Numbered from the stretch's first letter, positions 10,394-23,607 are shown. The stretch is 64,000 nucleotides of DNA from Oehlia diaphana (GCA_003833135.1 QZLH01000295.1:1-64000), one strand, 5' to 3'. The notes: generated by a model from the sequence alone, not told the origin. Translations and numbers: made by a program.

Positions 10394-12787
10394 TTTGAAT
10401 TCATTTTCATTTGTAATTTATATCTCAGATTTGTATTGGAAAATAAAGATAATTATGGTCTTAAACGTTGGGAGGTTGGCGAAATCGCATCGAAAATTGG
10501 GCAACTTTATTATCATTACTAGTATGTTTATTATTGTTTCTTATTAATTTGTTTAAAATCCAAAACAAGAAAATTAACACGTCTTCCATAAATAAATTAT
10601 AAAGCTTACGTACAAGCGAAACAAATTATCTTCACGAATCATATATATTTTACGAAGCAATTCGTGATCGTTTTTACTTCAAGGATGTCCTTGATGTTAA
10701 AAAGTTTGTTAAATATTTTCAATTGAATGATTTTCTATAAATATTAGTGAAGAAATCAAGTAACATTTGATATCATTTATTTATAGCCCAGCACTTATGA
10801 TTAAGAAATTGAGATATTATGCTCGATTTATCGTTGTTTGTCTGCTGTTGAACAACAGAGATATTGTACAGAAATTAATGGATGAATTAAATGGTCTTGT
10901 TGATGATTATATAAAAATTTTTAAACCTGCTGATTCTACGGAATGGCAATGTGTTCTTCATGAAATTGCTGCTTTCTTAGAGGTATAAATAAATCTTGAC
11001 CTTCAGTGAGATTGTAATAGTTTATATTGATTAATGTATGTATCATATCGTATAATTAGGCTGAAAAGAAATTAACTCCAATCTCTTCCGAAGGCCACCT
11101 TTTGACAGTCGCACGTAGACTACAAATTGAACGTAGTCTTAGACATGAGAAAGATGGTACACCAAAATTAAAACTTCAAGAAGCGATTTTGGTTGGAAAT
11201 TACCAAAATCAAATCAAATTTTCGGAATTGACTCTTGATATGTATCATATATTACAGTCACTCGGTGAATATTAAATATGATAATACTTATTGTTAATTT
11301 TTTGAGTTGCCAAGCTTATATTGACACAGTATATTTTATTTTATGAGAGCGCGAACCAGCTCCTCCGAAGTCGGGACCAAAAACACCAGGCTCGGAAGTT
11401 CCAGTGGTAAACGAAAGAGTTACTAATAAAGATGATATAAATGCTGAGGAGCAATCAAGTGCAAATACTCCTGCTGATAAATCTGCGTCACGAAGAGTTA
11501 ATCCACATAAATATCTTTTATATAGACCTACGTTTAGTCAGTTATTAGTTTATATCGCTACTGCTTTTAAGGTAATTAATTATATTATTCACATTTTTTA
11601 TTAAAAATATATGACAATTATTTATTTATTCATTTATTGTTTTAAGGAAATCAATGAAAACTCCGCACTATTACTTTATATTTCTGCGGATGGTACCAAA
11701 CCTTCAAATAATAATGAACAAAACTCGTTTGGTTTGTATGAATGTTAGAATATATTTGAATTTTCGAAAAGCAAATCTATTGAAATGTTTTTAATTTAGG
11801 TTATAATGGTGGTGTTGCAACAAGTTCTCGCAAGTGTGCGGATAAAACAGATCCTTCAGATAAAATTCATTGTTTGCATCCAGCAGATTTGGTACCGTTC
11901 ACTCGTAAACCATTATGTCTGATAATTGATAGTGATAATAGCACGGCTTTTGCGGTATGTTATAGATATAACATGATTTTATTATTTCATCTGATCTGAT
12001 GTCATTTTATCGATTTTTTAGGATTTTCCGAGAATTTTTAATCAACCATTCCTTTGTCTTATGTCACCTGTGGAATATCCTTCTACTATCCCTGGTAAAT
12101 CATTTAACTTCAATTTAAATATTATATCATGCCTACTTTTATTCTAATAATAAAATTTTATTTAGATACAACCAAAATTGGTAGCCTTTTCACTTTATTT
12201 CTCCATGCTCCTCTTCTTGGATTTGCATTTATTTCGAATCTTGGTAAAATAAGTTCTTCAACATGGGAAAAATGTGTAAATCTTATAGCAGAAGCCGAGT
12301 TGAATATTATAGAATTATTTAATTCATCTAGTATTGGTAAAATATTATATAATTAAATTTTATACATTGTACTGTTGTATAGAAGTGAAGTACTTAATGT
12401 CGTTTATTTTAAACAGAAAAACCATTAAAAAGATTTTTACAAGATGATTTTCTTCGTCAATTTCTTGTGAGATTTGTATTATGTCAATCATTCTTAAGAG
12501 CTCACACTGAATTCAAAGAGGAAAAGGTAATTTTAGTTTAAATATTCATTTTAATAATAATTTTTATACTCAACATGTTTCTATTTTATATTTAGCATCT
12601 TCCTAAATCTTGCCCACAATTACCTTCGTCTATATTGGATTCACAAGAATTGTTATTAAAAGTGCATCAAATTGTAAAAGAAGCTCAAGTTGAGTCTTAT
12701 TATTCATTCCCTACGTTAGAAATAGAACCGGAAATGACCGAGAAAGCCGAAGAGACTCCCGAAGAAAGTGAAGTAGCGCAGCAATAA
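9731..12787 (+). CDS. SCAI: SCAI homologue
   Basis: Fourteen exons (9731-9978, 10035-10125, 10213-10238, 10429-10521, 10605-10703, 10787-10982, 11060-11264, 11348-11571, 11647-11731, 11800-11954, 12022-12094, 12166-12336, 12417-12526, 12596-12787) give 655 aa. After a low-complexity N-terminus the SCAI domain is unmistakable: FQYLLEKSQQLFAGLR, RQWQPYFQRTFEVYTKLWKF, YGLKRWEVGEIASKIGQLYY, YLRTSETNYLHESY, KKLRYYARFIVVCLLLN, QIKFSELTLDMYHILQSLER, HCLHPADLVPFTRKPL. Animal SCAI represses MRTF-driven transcription and works in double-strand-break repair with 53BP1; a role in this fungus is unknown. Intron 3 contains a run of 85 T residues. Human SCAI is about 606 aa, so the length fits. Confidence 0.95.
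10308..10392. repeat. 85-base poly-T tract inside SCAI intron 3
   Basis: Uninterrupted run of T within the 190-base intron between exons 3 and 4, preceded by a shorter 18-base run. The exact length may be affected by sequencing. Confidence 0.9.
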
Positions 12788-13244
12788 TTATCATTGAGTT
12801 TTTACATCGGTAACATCATATTTTCAAATTTAAATTTATATTAAAAACTTGATTAAATAATAACTAAATTGATTAACAATTTGTATTTAAACAATTAATA
12901 ATTTATTCATATAAGAATTATAAGAAAAAAAAAATTTAGCTTTAGTGTATTTATTTGATATATTTTTGATCACTGTATTATATATATTTTGTTGCGGATA
13001 TTGATTAATAAAATTTATTAATACATTAAAAAATTTTATATGGATATAATATTTGAAAAGTAATAAGTAAGTTTATTTGAAATGTGTAACTACATCCGCA
13101 AATTCTAATAAATTAAATAATTTAAAAATAAAAATATATACAAATTTTTTATGTAGGTAAACTTTGATATTTTGCAAATTAATCAAAGGACTATTATATT
13201 CAATATTACTATTAATGAAAAATAATTTGTTAAAGAATGTGCAT
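12788..13244. other. Convergent intergenic region SCAI / YIP1
   Basis: AT-rich spacer between two converging genes. It must hold both 3' ends, but I see no distinct structure. Confidence 0.6.
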
Positions 13245-14275
<1,031 letters not shown>

Positions 14276-14601
14276 TTTTTTATTTTTTTCTTTTATGATT
14301 AATAATAGAGGAAAAAAAGAACTATAACAAAAGAGAGAAAAATTCTGGGAACATTTTAATGTGTTGAATGTTGATTTGTCGATCAACTGGTAGATCACTG
14401 GTATCGTTCACGTGTAATTTCGATAGACTATTCCTAATTTTGGAACTTTTGTATTCGCTTTTTTTTTTTTATTTTGTCAAATCTTCCATCTGAAAAAATA
14501 CTACTTGACATTATTTATTTATTTATTTATTTCAAAGTAAAGATTATATATTGAATTACAAGTTAATAAATTAAATGTTTAATTAAATTACTTTTAAATA
14601 A
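14276..14601. other. Spacer between YIP1 start and BioF-like stop
   Basis: Promoter side of YIP1. It contains CACGTG at 14409-14414 and a poly-T run; no gene is seen. Confidence 0.6.
14409..14414. promoter_or_regulatory. CACGTG motif upstream of YIP1
   Basis: CACGTG 134 bases before the YIP1 start codon (on the minus strand). Same motif class as near NHP2, XLF and ARP2. Confidence 0.3.
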
Positions 14602-16100
14602 TTAAAGTTTTGAAGATACAATTTGATAATTATTCATTTCTTTGGAAATATTTTGTTGTATGAAATAATCTTTAATAACATTTATTAATCCAAGAATTTG
14701 TTCTTCAGTATTATCAGCATGTATACAAACTCTGACTCGTTCTTTTCCAACAGGAACAGTTGGTGAACGAATTGGTTTGACATTATATCCAGCTTTTTGA
14801 ATTACGCGACATAATTTAACTACATTATCATTACCTGAAAAAAGATAAAAATTCAATAATTATACTTGAAAACATTGAAAACATAAATTATTTCTTACCT
14901 GGAATTAAGATACCTTGAATCGCACTATTGGATGGTAATAGCATATTGGAAGGTAAACCAATGTTACTTCGAAATAAATGGATCAACCTCATTAAACGTT
15001 TACGAAGCTACGCGTTTATAATGCGAAAAATTTAATGATGACATGAAAAAAAAAAAAAATTCAAATATTATGATATATTATACCTCATTTCCAACTTCAC
15101 TTGTCATGATTTTATAAGAACAATCAATTGCTATAAGACTGTTAAATGGCAAGAATGTCGAGAAAATTAAGGGTCTCGCGTAATTTATTAAATAAGATCT
15201 TAAGAGTTTGGGTCCAACGATTGCCGCTAAAAAAAATACGGTAAAAACAATTTTATAAGTTGAAATAAATTATACAATTTTTAAGATGAGTTATTATTAT
15301 TATTATATACCTCCGTTACTGGCTAAAGCTTTTCCGAAAGTGTGTAAACGTGCAAATACTTTTCGTTCTAATCCCAACTCACAAACAATCCCACGTCCTT
15401 GTTCGCCATATACACCAGTTGCATGTGCCTATTATAATATAAAAATTACTGATAATATTTATCCAAATTCGCAAAAGAAGATAAAAATTACCTCGTCAAC
15501 AATCAAATACGAGTTAAAAGGTTTTATGACTTCAACAATTTCATTTAATGGAGCTATATCTCCATCCATGGAATATAAACTTTCTACAGCAATAAAAATG
15601 TTTTTTTGTGGTCCAATTTCTTGTACAACTGCTTCTAATACTTTTTTAAGATGTTTAATATCATTATGACGAAATTTCGTTATTACAGCAGCTCTAGAAT
15701 TTCTTATTCCATCATGTACACTAGCATGTATAAATTCATCGATTATTATCGCATCTCCATGCTGTGGTACGCTACTAAATAATCCTACATTAGCATCAAA
15801 ACCTGAAGGGAATATTAATGCAGATTCAGCTTTATGAAATTCAGCAATAAATTTATCTAAGGACTCTGCATATGATGAATTTCCATCTAATAATCTTGAA
15901 CCTGTTGAACCAAGTGGTGGGTTAGGAAAAGAGGAAAGTTCTTTTAAGTACGTTTTTTGCAATAATTTATTTCTTGCAAGTCCAAGAAAATCATTTGAAG
16001 AAAAGTCTATGGAGGAAGATGAGGCTACTACCAAGGAACGTAAAAGGTCTCGTCTTTTACGTTTCTCGAGAATTAATTCCAATTGTTCTAACAAGGGCAT
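14602..16100 (-). CDS. BioF-like 8-amino-7-oxononanoate synthase, peroxisomal (SKL end)
   Basis: Exons 15492-16100, 15311-15428, 15084-15226, 14899-15007 and 14602-14834 give 403 aa. It is an alpha-oxoamine synthase, a fold-type I PLP enzyme: FSSNDFLGLARN, GSTGSRLLDG, FPSGFDANVG, IDEFIHASVHDGIRNS, ESLYSMDGDIAPL, VDEAHATGVYG and the Schiff-base lysine in HTFGKALASNG (about K236). The best match is BioF, which condenses pimeloyl-CoA with alanine in biotin synthesis; glycine C-acetyltransferase or ALA synthase are less likely (length and N-terminus). The protein ends in SSKL, a textbook peroxisomal import signal, which agrees with peroxisomal BioF in other fungi. An in-frame upstream ATG at 16136 would add 12 residues. 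Confidence 0.88.
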
Positions 16101-16383
16101 TTTGGATAAAAAAAAAAATAGATCCGCTTGATCCACTTTATATTTTAGATAAAATAAAACCCGTTATGGTAATTTTCCGAAATCTTGCGTTACGCAAATA
16201 TATTGTTTTTTGATGAACGCGCCGTACAAATACAAATCGTGTGATTATATTATTTATTTATCTTTTATTGATAAGGTTTTTTTTATATTAATGCGCAAAG
16301 ACGTTCACCGCCAATCAATTTCTTTCCGGTATCAAAGAAAAATTAACAGACGTGAAAGGAATTGAAAGAATTTATTGCTTTAT

Positions 16384-16556
16384 ACACAGTGAAATTTGAT
16401 ATAATGGAACCATCCGTTCCATGTCAAAAATCCGTTATATCAAGAAATCCGTTAAGGATAAATTAAATTATAATCCGTTCCAGACCCCAATTCCGATATA
16501 TCAAGACTTTACTTATGTTCCGTTATATCGTTCCGGTATATCAAATTTCACTGTGT
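16384..16556. mobile_element. Small MITE with 20-bp terminal inverted repeats (pogo/Tc1-mariner-like)
   Basis: Perfect 20-base terminal inverted repeats at 16384-16403 (ACACAGTGAAATTTGATATA) and 16537-16556, about 173 bases in total. If the ends are trimmed by one base, TA dinucleotides flank both sides, the target duplication of Tc1/mariner/pogo elements. The inside is made of repeated CCGTT(C/A) and GATATATC pieces and codes for nothing, so a transposase would have to come from elsewhere. Confidence 0.75.
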
Positions 16557-16629
16557 AATCTTGTCACCACACCAAAAGATCTGTATTTTTTTTCTCTATT
16601 CGTTTGCCCATGGCAAATATATCATTACA

Positions 16630-16860
16630 ATGGGTAGTATTTTTTCGGCCTTTCCCGGAAATCCAAATCCTACTTACGATTATATAAATTTTTAAAGAGG
16701 GAATTGGCAATCGACCAGTGCGTTTGTTAAGTAAAGATTTTTAAATCAAGGATCTAATACTGTTGCAAATGAAGGTATCGTAATTCACTCAACAACACCA
16801 TAAGGAAAGAACACAACATTTTAGGAAGGTATTCCATAAATATTGACGAAATACATTTTA
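16630..16860 (+). pseudogene. Decayed open frame of unknown family
   Basis: One frame starting at an ATG at 16630 keeps protein-like composition for about 75 codons (MGSIFSAFPGNPNPTYDYIN, later NQGSNTVANEGIVIHSTTP) but is cut by several TAA/TAG stops. I do not recognise the family. It lies just before the cardiolipin synthase gene. Confidence 0.3.
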
Positions 16861-17013
16861 AATGTTGCACCTGATAATCAATTGTGATACGTCTTCAAAT
16901 AAAAATACATGATCCTTTTTGGATTAGTGGCAAGTAGATCACTTAAAGAGTTAACGACTAATTAACAGCAACAGATAAAATTGAAAAAAAGTTGTGTTAC
17001 GCTAGCACAAGCG

Positions 17014-18514
17014 ATGTCCATCGTACGTCTTCAAAGAATGGCATCATTTTTCGCTTCAAGAATATTAAATTCTCGACGCGTAATTTTTATTCATAATTTA
17101 AATTATACTCGAAATTATCCTTTACAACAAATAAAATCTGAAACAAGAATCATTTGGAACAAAAAATATAACAATTGTGCTAATAATAGTTATAGTAAAT
17201 ACTCACTGAATACTAATGACTTTATTAACTCTTTAAGCAACGCAAGAAAAAAAATGTATGTTTATTTTATTTTTAAAAATGTGCGTTTTCACAATTACTT
17301 ACATTGGTTATCTTTTAAGTATTTATCCTTTGTCAGATTTTATTTATCATTTATCGCAGGCAACAGAAAACTTTCTCGAACCTCAATTTCTTACAATGAA
17401 GATAGATCTGATAAATCAAATTTAATAGATTCTAAAGAGAAAATAATTCAAAAAGTAAATTTATCATTATTTCATCATAAAAAGAATCCATATTTATCAC
17501 ATCGCTGTTATATATCCAGATAAAAGAAAAACAATCAAGAGAAAACATTTGGACAATACCGAATTACCTTACATTTTCACGGTTAATTGCTTCTCCAATT
17601 ATAGGATATTTCATATTGAATGATCAATATAATCTAGCATTAATTGCTTTTATATATGCTGGATTTACTGATTCGGTATAATTTTTGCTTTTTTTATAAA
17701 AATTTACTGAAATCTAACCGTTCTAATCGAATTCTCTCTCTTTAAGTTAGATGGATTTATTGCGCGTAAATACAATATGAGAACAATGTTAGGGACAGTG
17801 ATGGATCCTGCAGCCGATAAAATATTAATGACTATCATGACCATTACGTTCGCAATGAAAGATCTATTACCGGGTAAATTTTTTAATTAATAACTTTTTT
17901 ATCTATATATTAAAAATATTTTTTTTTTTCTCTGAAGTTCCAATAGCCGCTGTGATATTGGGACGCGACATCGGATTAATTCTTTCATCATTTTATTATA
18001 GATATATTTCATTACCACCTCCGGTATTATATTTGATCTGAATTTTTATTCTCTTTTTTAATAAAAGAATGTTCGCGATTTACAATTAATATTTTTGTTT
18101 TTAAATTCAAGAAAACAATAGGAAGGTATTTTGATATATCAATTCCATCTGCTGAAGTAAGGCCAACACTAATTAGTAAGGTAAATGAAACAAAATGTAC
18201 GCGTTCAGCATTAAGGTTCATATAATAAATTATCTTCTCTTTCGATTGAAAGGTAAATACGGCTTTACAATTAGCTCTTATGGGTATCACACTTGCCAGT
18301 CCGGTTTTTGGATGGACGCACGCTAAAACCTTAACAGTATTACAGTATGTATAATTTTAATAAATAGTTTATATATATATTATCTTTATTAATAATCTTT
18401 TATTTGGACTAAATTTTAAGATATACTGTTGCCGGAACAACTATGTGGTCTGGATTGAGTTATATATTTTCTAAAGATGCTGTAAGGATTTTAAAACCGC
18501 CTGCTGTCAAATAA
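17014..18514 (+). CDS. Mitochondrial cardiolipin synthase (CDP-alcohol phosphatidyltransferase)
   Basis: Exons 17014-17255, 17367-17454, 17520-17675, 17747-17873, 17938-18023, 18112-18180, 18253-18344 and 18421-18514 give 317 aa. A basic, serine/arginine-rich leader (MSIVRLQRMASFFASRIL) fits a mitochondrial presequence. The core reads ENIWTIPNYLTFSRLIASP, then the CDP-alcohol signature D-x2-DG-x2-AR-x8-G-x3-D-x3-D (DSLDGFIAR, MLGTVMDPAADK), GRDIGLILSSFYYRY, ISKVNTALQLALMG and several membrane segments. The enzyme joins CDP-diacylglycerol and phosphatidylglycerol to make cardiolipin in the inner mitochondrial membrane. Splice choice between exons 1 and 2 was set by reading frame and is the least sure part. 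The 3' end converges on XLF. Confidence 0.92.
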
Positions 18515-18809
18515 CTTTATTTTAAAATTGGCCTAGTTTCATATTATTTGTTGTGAAATTTCTTAATATAAAGCAGTAAAAATTTCCGAATTAATAATAC
18601 TCAATACGAACTTTTATTCGAAAGTTCTATATTTTTATTTTATAATGTGTTATCAATAACTAACCATTCAATTTACAAACAAATTTAATTTCTATTTATT
18701 ACTCTTATTTCGGTACATTGTAGGCCTAAATTAAAAACAAATAAAATAACAAATAAACTATTATAAATTACATTTTACATTTGTTTCCCTTATTATATCT
18801 ATGTGCGGT

Positions 18810-20452
18810 TTACATAACTTTCTTGCGTTTCTTTGCAGGTTTTTCAGCTTGTTTTGCCGCCAAATCTTTAAGACGTTTCCTCTTTTCAAGTTCTTTAGCT
18901 TTTGCTTCTTCAGCCTAGTAGTGAAAATTATTATTATCAATTATTTTAAAACAGAAAAAAAAAAATCTGAAAACTTACCTTTCGATCTTCAGCTTGAGCA
19001 CGTGCTAATTCTTCATTAGATTGTGTACTATGAAATGAATCAATAGCTGGTAATTCAATTGTTGAAGCTTGTGAAGGATTGTTATCATTATCTTCAAGTG
19101 ATAATACTTGTGGGGTAAACATTTTTGATAATTGTGAATCTGATAAACTTGGTAAGTTCATTGTTGGCATCTGGGATGTTAATTCGGCTAATTCGGTAAT
19201 TGAAGGAGCTCCTGATGAATATGATATCGTTGCTGGAAGTTTTACATTTTCTTTAGTATTAATAAAATAAAAGTTTGAATTAATGAGTTGATAAATGTAA
19301 AAAATAAGAATTCTTTAGCATAAAAAAAAACCAAAAAATCGGTATACTCTCTGAAACTGGTGGAATAACACGTTCTGTCGCAGTTTTGAATAATTTTGAT
19401 AAAGTAGGATCTTTACAAATATCCAAAGAAGTTTGCAAATCTGTAACTTCAAGGTTCTGAATGACCTAAAATAAAACAACTTTAATTATGAAGAAACCTG
19501 AGAGGCAAAAGAAAAAGGATATTTATCAAAGATAGACCTTTCCAATTTCATCATATGAAGTATTGGGATCAAAAGGTGTTAAATCTGTGTCTAAAACAAT
19601 TAAATTAGCCAATATTTAAAGCAGGTTTATAACAAAGAAAAATAAAAAAAAAATTATAACTTACGTGTATCTTTATTAGATTTGCCGGTCGATTGTAATC
19701 TTACTAATGACATTAAACGTACAGTTTCATTAAATTCATCCTCTTTTGATTTTATTATATTATGTAAAGTTTCTATTTGTTTATTATAAGCAGATGTTAT
19801 CAAAATTTGAGGTAGAATGAAATGAGTATATAAAACTGATGCACCATCGAGTTGTTGTTCATTAGAATTTGAAGAGTTTATAGGAAGTGAAGTAGGGATC
19901 AATTCACAATTAAATTTCCAATTTAGTTCCATTGGACCAATATTTCTTTTAGATTCGAATAAGAACTATAATTAAATTTTAAGCGCAGCAAAATTAAGCA
20001 TAATGAAAAAAAAAGAGCACATTTTACAAATTAAATTATTGATATATTACCGAATCATCATTATTTTTTATAACTTTATGAGTTATATCAGGTCGTTGAG
20101 GAATTAAATATTCAGATAAGAATTGAATATATTCTGATAAACGTTCTTGTTCAAGAGCAACTTTTAATTCCTATAAAAAATTTATCGAATAATCAAAATC
20201 AAGAAAAATTTAGATCGAAATAAATAAAAATGTGAATATTTTTAAGTTACCTACTTGAAAACGTTTTTTTATCTCATCATCGAATAATTCCTCGAACCAG
20301 ACATAACGTAAATCAGTAAACATTACTAAGTAAGACTTTTCCGTGAAAATAGATTTTACAAGAAAAGTTTCCGTTGAATCATTAATACAAGCTATTAAGG
20401 GTACCCATGTTGATGATCTTAAAGTTTCATTGTGTAATTTTGTAAAAGTCAT
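18810..20452 (-). CDS. XLF/NHEJ1-family end-joining factor
   Basis: Exons 20255-20452, 20051-20170, 19665-19965, 19538-19590, 19348-19465, 18979-19250 and 18810-18914 give 388 aa. The head domain reads STWVPLIACIND, LVKSIFTEKSYLVMFTDLRYVW and KKRFQELKVAL; the part before the coiled coil has LNWKFNCELIP, equivalent to the FYWNFHC pattern of human XLF; then LYTHFILPQILITSAYNKQI begins a long helical stalk. The C-terminal tail is disordered and ends in a very basic patch (KRKRLKDLAAKQ, KPAKKRKKVM), the place where XLF carries its nuclear signal and Ku-binding motif. XLF bridges DNA ends with XRCC4-ligase IV in non-homologous end joining. XRCC4 or PAXX are alternatives but fit less well. A longer in-frame ORF upstream (to 20578) is probably leader. 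Confidence 0.85.
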
Positions 20453-20626
20453 ATTGAAAATGGAAACGTACAGAAAAAAATTTTTTACGGCACCAATGAA
20501 TTTGTTTTTAAGAAAGAAGAATTGACATACTACTATTACCGTAATAATGACAAAACTTCTCGATTTGTCTGCATGCATAAATTATGCATATGCGATTGAA
20601 TGATTTTCCTTTGTGGATCACATAAC

Positions 20627-20632
20627 CACGTG
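20627..20632. promoter_or_regulatory. CACGTG motif upstream of XLF
   Basis: CACGTG in the context ACCACGTGATAA, 175 bases upstream of the XLF start codon. Confidence 0.3.
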
Positions 20633-22209
20633 ATAATTAGTGATTGGCTCTTTGTTTACCACTAAAGTCAAATGACTTTTCTAATAAAAGATTTTTTTTT
20701 ATATTACTATTTATAAATACAAAAATCATCATAACTGATTTTGATTTTAAATGATTACATAATTATATAATAAAAATTAAAGATATATGATGATGAAAAT
20801 GGGCCAAGTTTATAATTAATTATAACTATAAAAAAATAATATTAAAAATATTTTACATTTAGAACAATATAAGTAATATATTATTCTTATCTTTTTTATT
20901 GTTTTGAAAGAAGACTTTTATATTAACAAAGAATGATTTTTCTTTTTGAAAATCTGGATAGTCTGATAGTAGATAGTAATGTATTATATCAGATGCAACT
21001 ATGAAACTATAAGACTATAAGTAATCACAAGATATAACTCATAAAATGATAAACACCGAATATACAATCATAATATAAATTAATATGCAATTGGGATGTT
21101 TGTATGTAATATGATATACATACTACTAATACATTATAAAAAAAATATACGTAAAATTAATAAACAAACCAAAGTTTGCAAATTGCACTCAAATTTGCAG
21201 GGCTTTCACTTTGTCATTCTTGCCTTTCACCTGTTTGGCTTTTTTAAATCTAAACCTAAAAAGGAATTACGCTAATCAAATTACGTTAACTTCTATTAGC
21301 TCATGAATATCCCACTTACTGTAATTATTGACAATATAATATACAGACTATAATATACTTTAACTTCTAATTGTAGTACAATATAAAATATTTAAAAATA
21401 TTTACATTTAGGATCTGTGAAAACTAAACATCTATATGCCCACACATCTTGACGACTTATGCAAGTTTAGTGGCGGTGATACTGCTTACCGAGTCCTGGA
21501 ACCCATTTGATCGTAACAACCTTTTTTTTTTTGTCTTATTATTAATCTGTTTTGATAAACTCTTTTTTTTCTTTTTTTTTTTATATAATTTTTTTTTTTT
21601 TTTTTTTTNTTTTTTTGTGTAAAGTAAATTAAAACATTATACATTATTTTGTTATATATTATTATTTAAAGTAAATAATAAAAAAAAAAAAAAAAAAAAA
21701 AAAAATATTTAAAAATAAAAAAAAAAAATAAAAAAAAATTAAAAAAAAAAAAAAAAAAAAAAAAATCGAATTTTTTTTTTAAAAAAGGTGAAGATAATCC
21801 AGATATGCAATGATTATAATATGTATAGCAATAATAACACGTTACACATCATATTTTGCCTTCTTATTTGATTGATGATAAGCAATTATTTTTTTTTTAA
21901 AAAAAAATATATATAGATTACATTAAAAAATTTTATTTCAAACATTATTCAAATACCTTTTAGTTACGGTAGTTAGTATAGTTAAAAAATGAAAAGCGGA
22001 GAGAAAAAAAAAAAACCTGATTATAAACCTGAAAAAATTCTATCGTAAAAAGAAAAAAATGAGATTATTTTTTTTTGTACGAATGAAACACAAAAAATTG
22101 GAGAAAATTCAACAGGTATGAAGAGCACAGGGCACCCAAACATTAAAACAATTAAGACATTTAAAACTAAAACGTTTTAAAAGATTAAAAAAGAGAGAAT
22201 AATAATTAA

Positions 22210-22210
<1 letters not shown>

Positions 22211-22255
<45 letters not shown>
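22211..22255. repeat. (AAT)n microsatellite
   Basis: About fifteen uninterrupted AAT/ATA units in the intergenic region before CYC8. Confidence 0.9.
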
Positions 22256-22260
<5 letters not shown>

Positions 22261-22942
22261 GGTGAAATAATATATTATTTTATATAATATAATATATAAT
22301 ATATATTAAAAAATTACATATTTCGAATGGAAATTAGATATTCAAGATTTTCCGATCTTCCTTTTTTTTTTTTTTAAACTATAGATAAAACGGATAAAAG
22401 TGTTGCAAGTGTTGTTAAGTGGGGAGCTCATGAAAAAAAATCTTTATAGCTATATGATACGTAAATATTTTTTTTTGTAATGAAAATCTTTACTAAAATA
22501 GTAACAAGTTGATATACGACAAATTGCACGACCCAAATGGTAATACTTTTGGGGTCACAGTATATTATGAATATTATGGCATCAAATCTACAAATATGGA
22601 TTAGTGTTGGTCCAAGGACCCAATAAATGAAAAATAAAGTCAAGAAAAAAAAAACAATGTACGGTAATAAGAAAAAAAAGATGCTGGAGAAGGAACCGAA
22701 AGACAAAAAAGAAAAAAAAATGAATGTACAACTCATGCTGGTTACTAAACGGATAAAGATAAATAGTAAACAAAAAAAAAAAAAAATAAACATAGCATAC
22801 ATAATAAAAAAAATATATATTATATATATTAAAACCTCCAGATTTGGAATACTAAATTATGATTCGATTTAATTTGATTAAAGTTCTTGAATTTCTTGAA
22901 TATTTCCAAGTAGAGAAAGTCATCAAGAAGTTATGCTGATAT

Positions 22943-23044
22943 GTGTATATGTATATACAATACATATATACATACAGTATATATACATATACATATTATA
23001 CATATTATACATATACATATTATACATATGTATTATACATATGT
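22943..23044. repeat. TATACAT-type simple repeat array
   Basis: Imperfect alternating TATACATA units over roughly 100 bases, locally self-complementary. Confidence 0.8.
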
Positions 23045-23429
23045 AAACAACAACAAATAACTTTTTCCCAAAAGTTTAAACAGGTTAAAAAAAAAATGAT
23101 TTCAACCTTTTTTTATAAAAAAACACCCACGATCATTCTATTCAATATTATAACATTAACTAACATTGATGAAATTAAAAATAATTTCTCAACTTTGTTC
23201 GATTATTTACTATTATGAAGTATTTGTTTATGATTTGAATAAATTTAGTTTAACTCTATATACAATTAGTACAATTAGTACAATTAGTACAATTAGTGAA
23301 TTAAACACTTATTTCTTTTCCATAATCAGAGTTAAAAATAGGATGTACAATAATTAATTAGAAGTGGTACCGTTTATTCAAATTTTAATTAATTAAATAA
23401 TTTATTAATATTATTGGTTGGTCAAATTT

Positions 23430-23465
<36 letters not shown>

Positions 23466-23499
23466 GTATATGTATATTTATTTTATTTATTATTATTTT

Positions 23500-23607
<108 letters not shown>

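Larger units (their letters stand above)
16101..17013. other. Divergent promoter region BioF / cardiolipin synthase with insertions
   Basis: Shared upstream region of two divergent genes. It holds a short TA-flanked inverted-repeat element (16383-16557) and a decayed open frame (about 16630-16860), listed separately. No intact gene is seen. Confidence 0.6.

Noticed and set aside
15286..15669. Plus-strand frame of 127 codons
   Set aside because: It is antisense to conserved BioF exons and shows no protein features of its own.
17256..17366. Reading through the first cardiolipin synthase intron as coding
   Set aside because: The frame stays open but is AT-rich and hydrophobic, and a GTATGT...CAACAG intron restores a frame-consistent junction.
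22428..22872. Overlapping frames on both strands rich in Phe or Lys
   Set aside because: Composition comes from poly-A/T stretches; no splice partners or domains.
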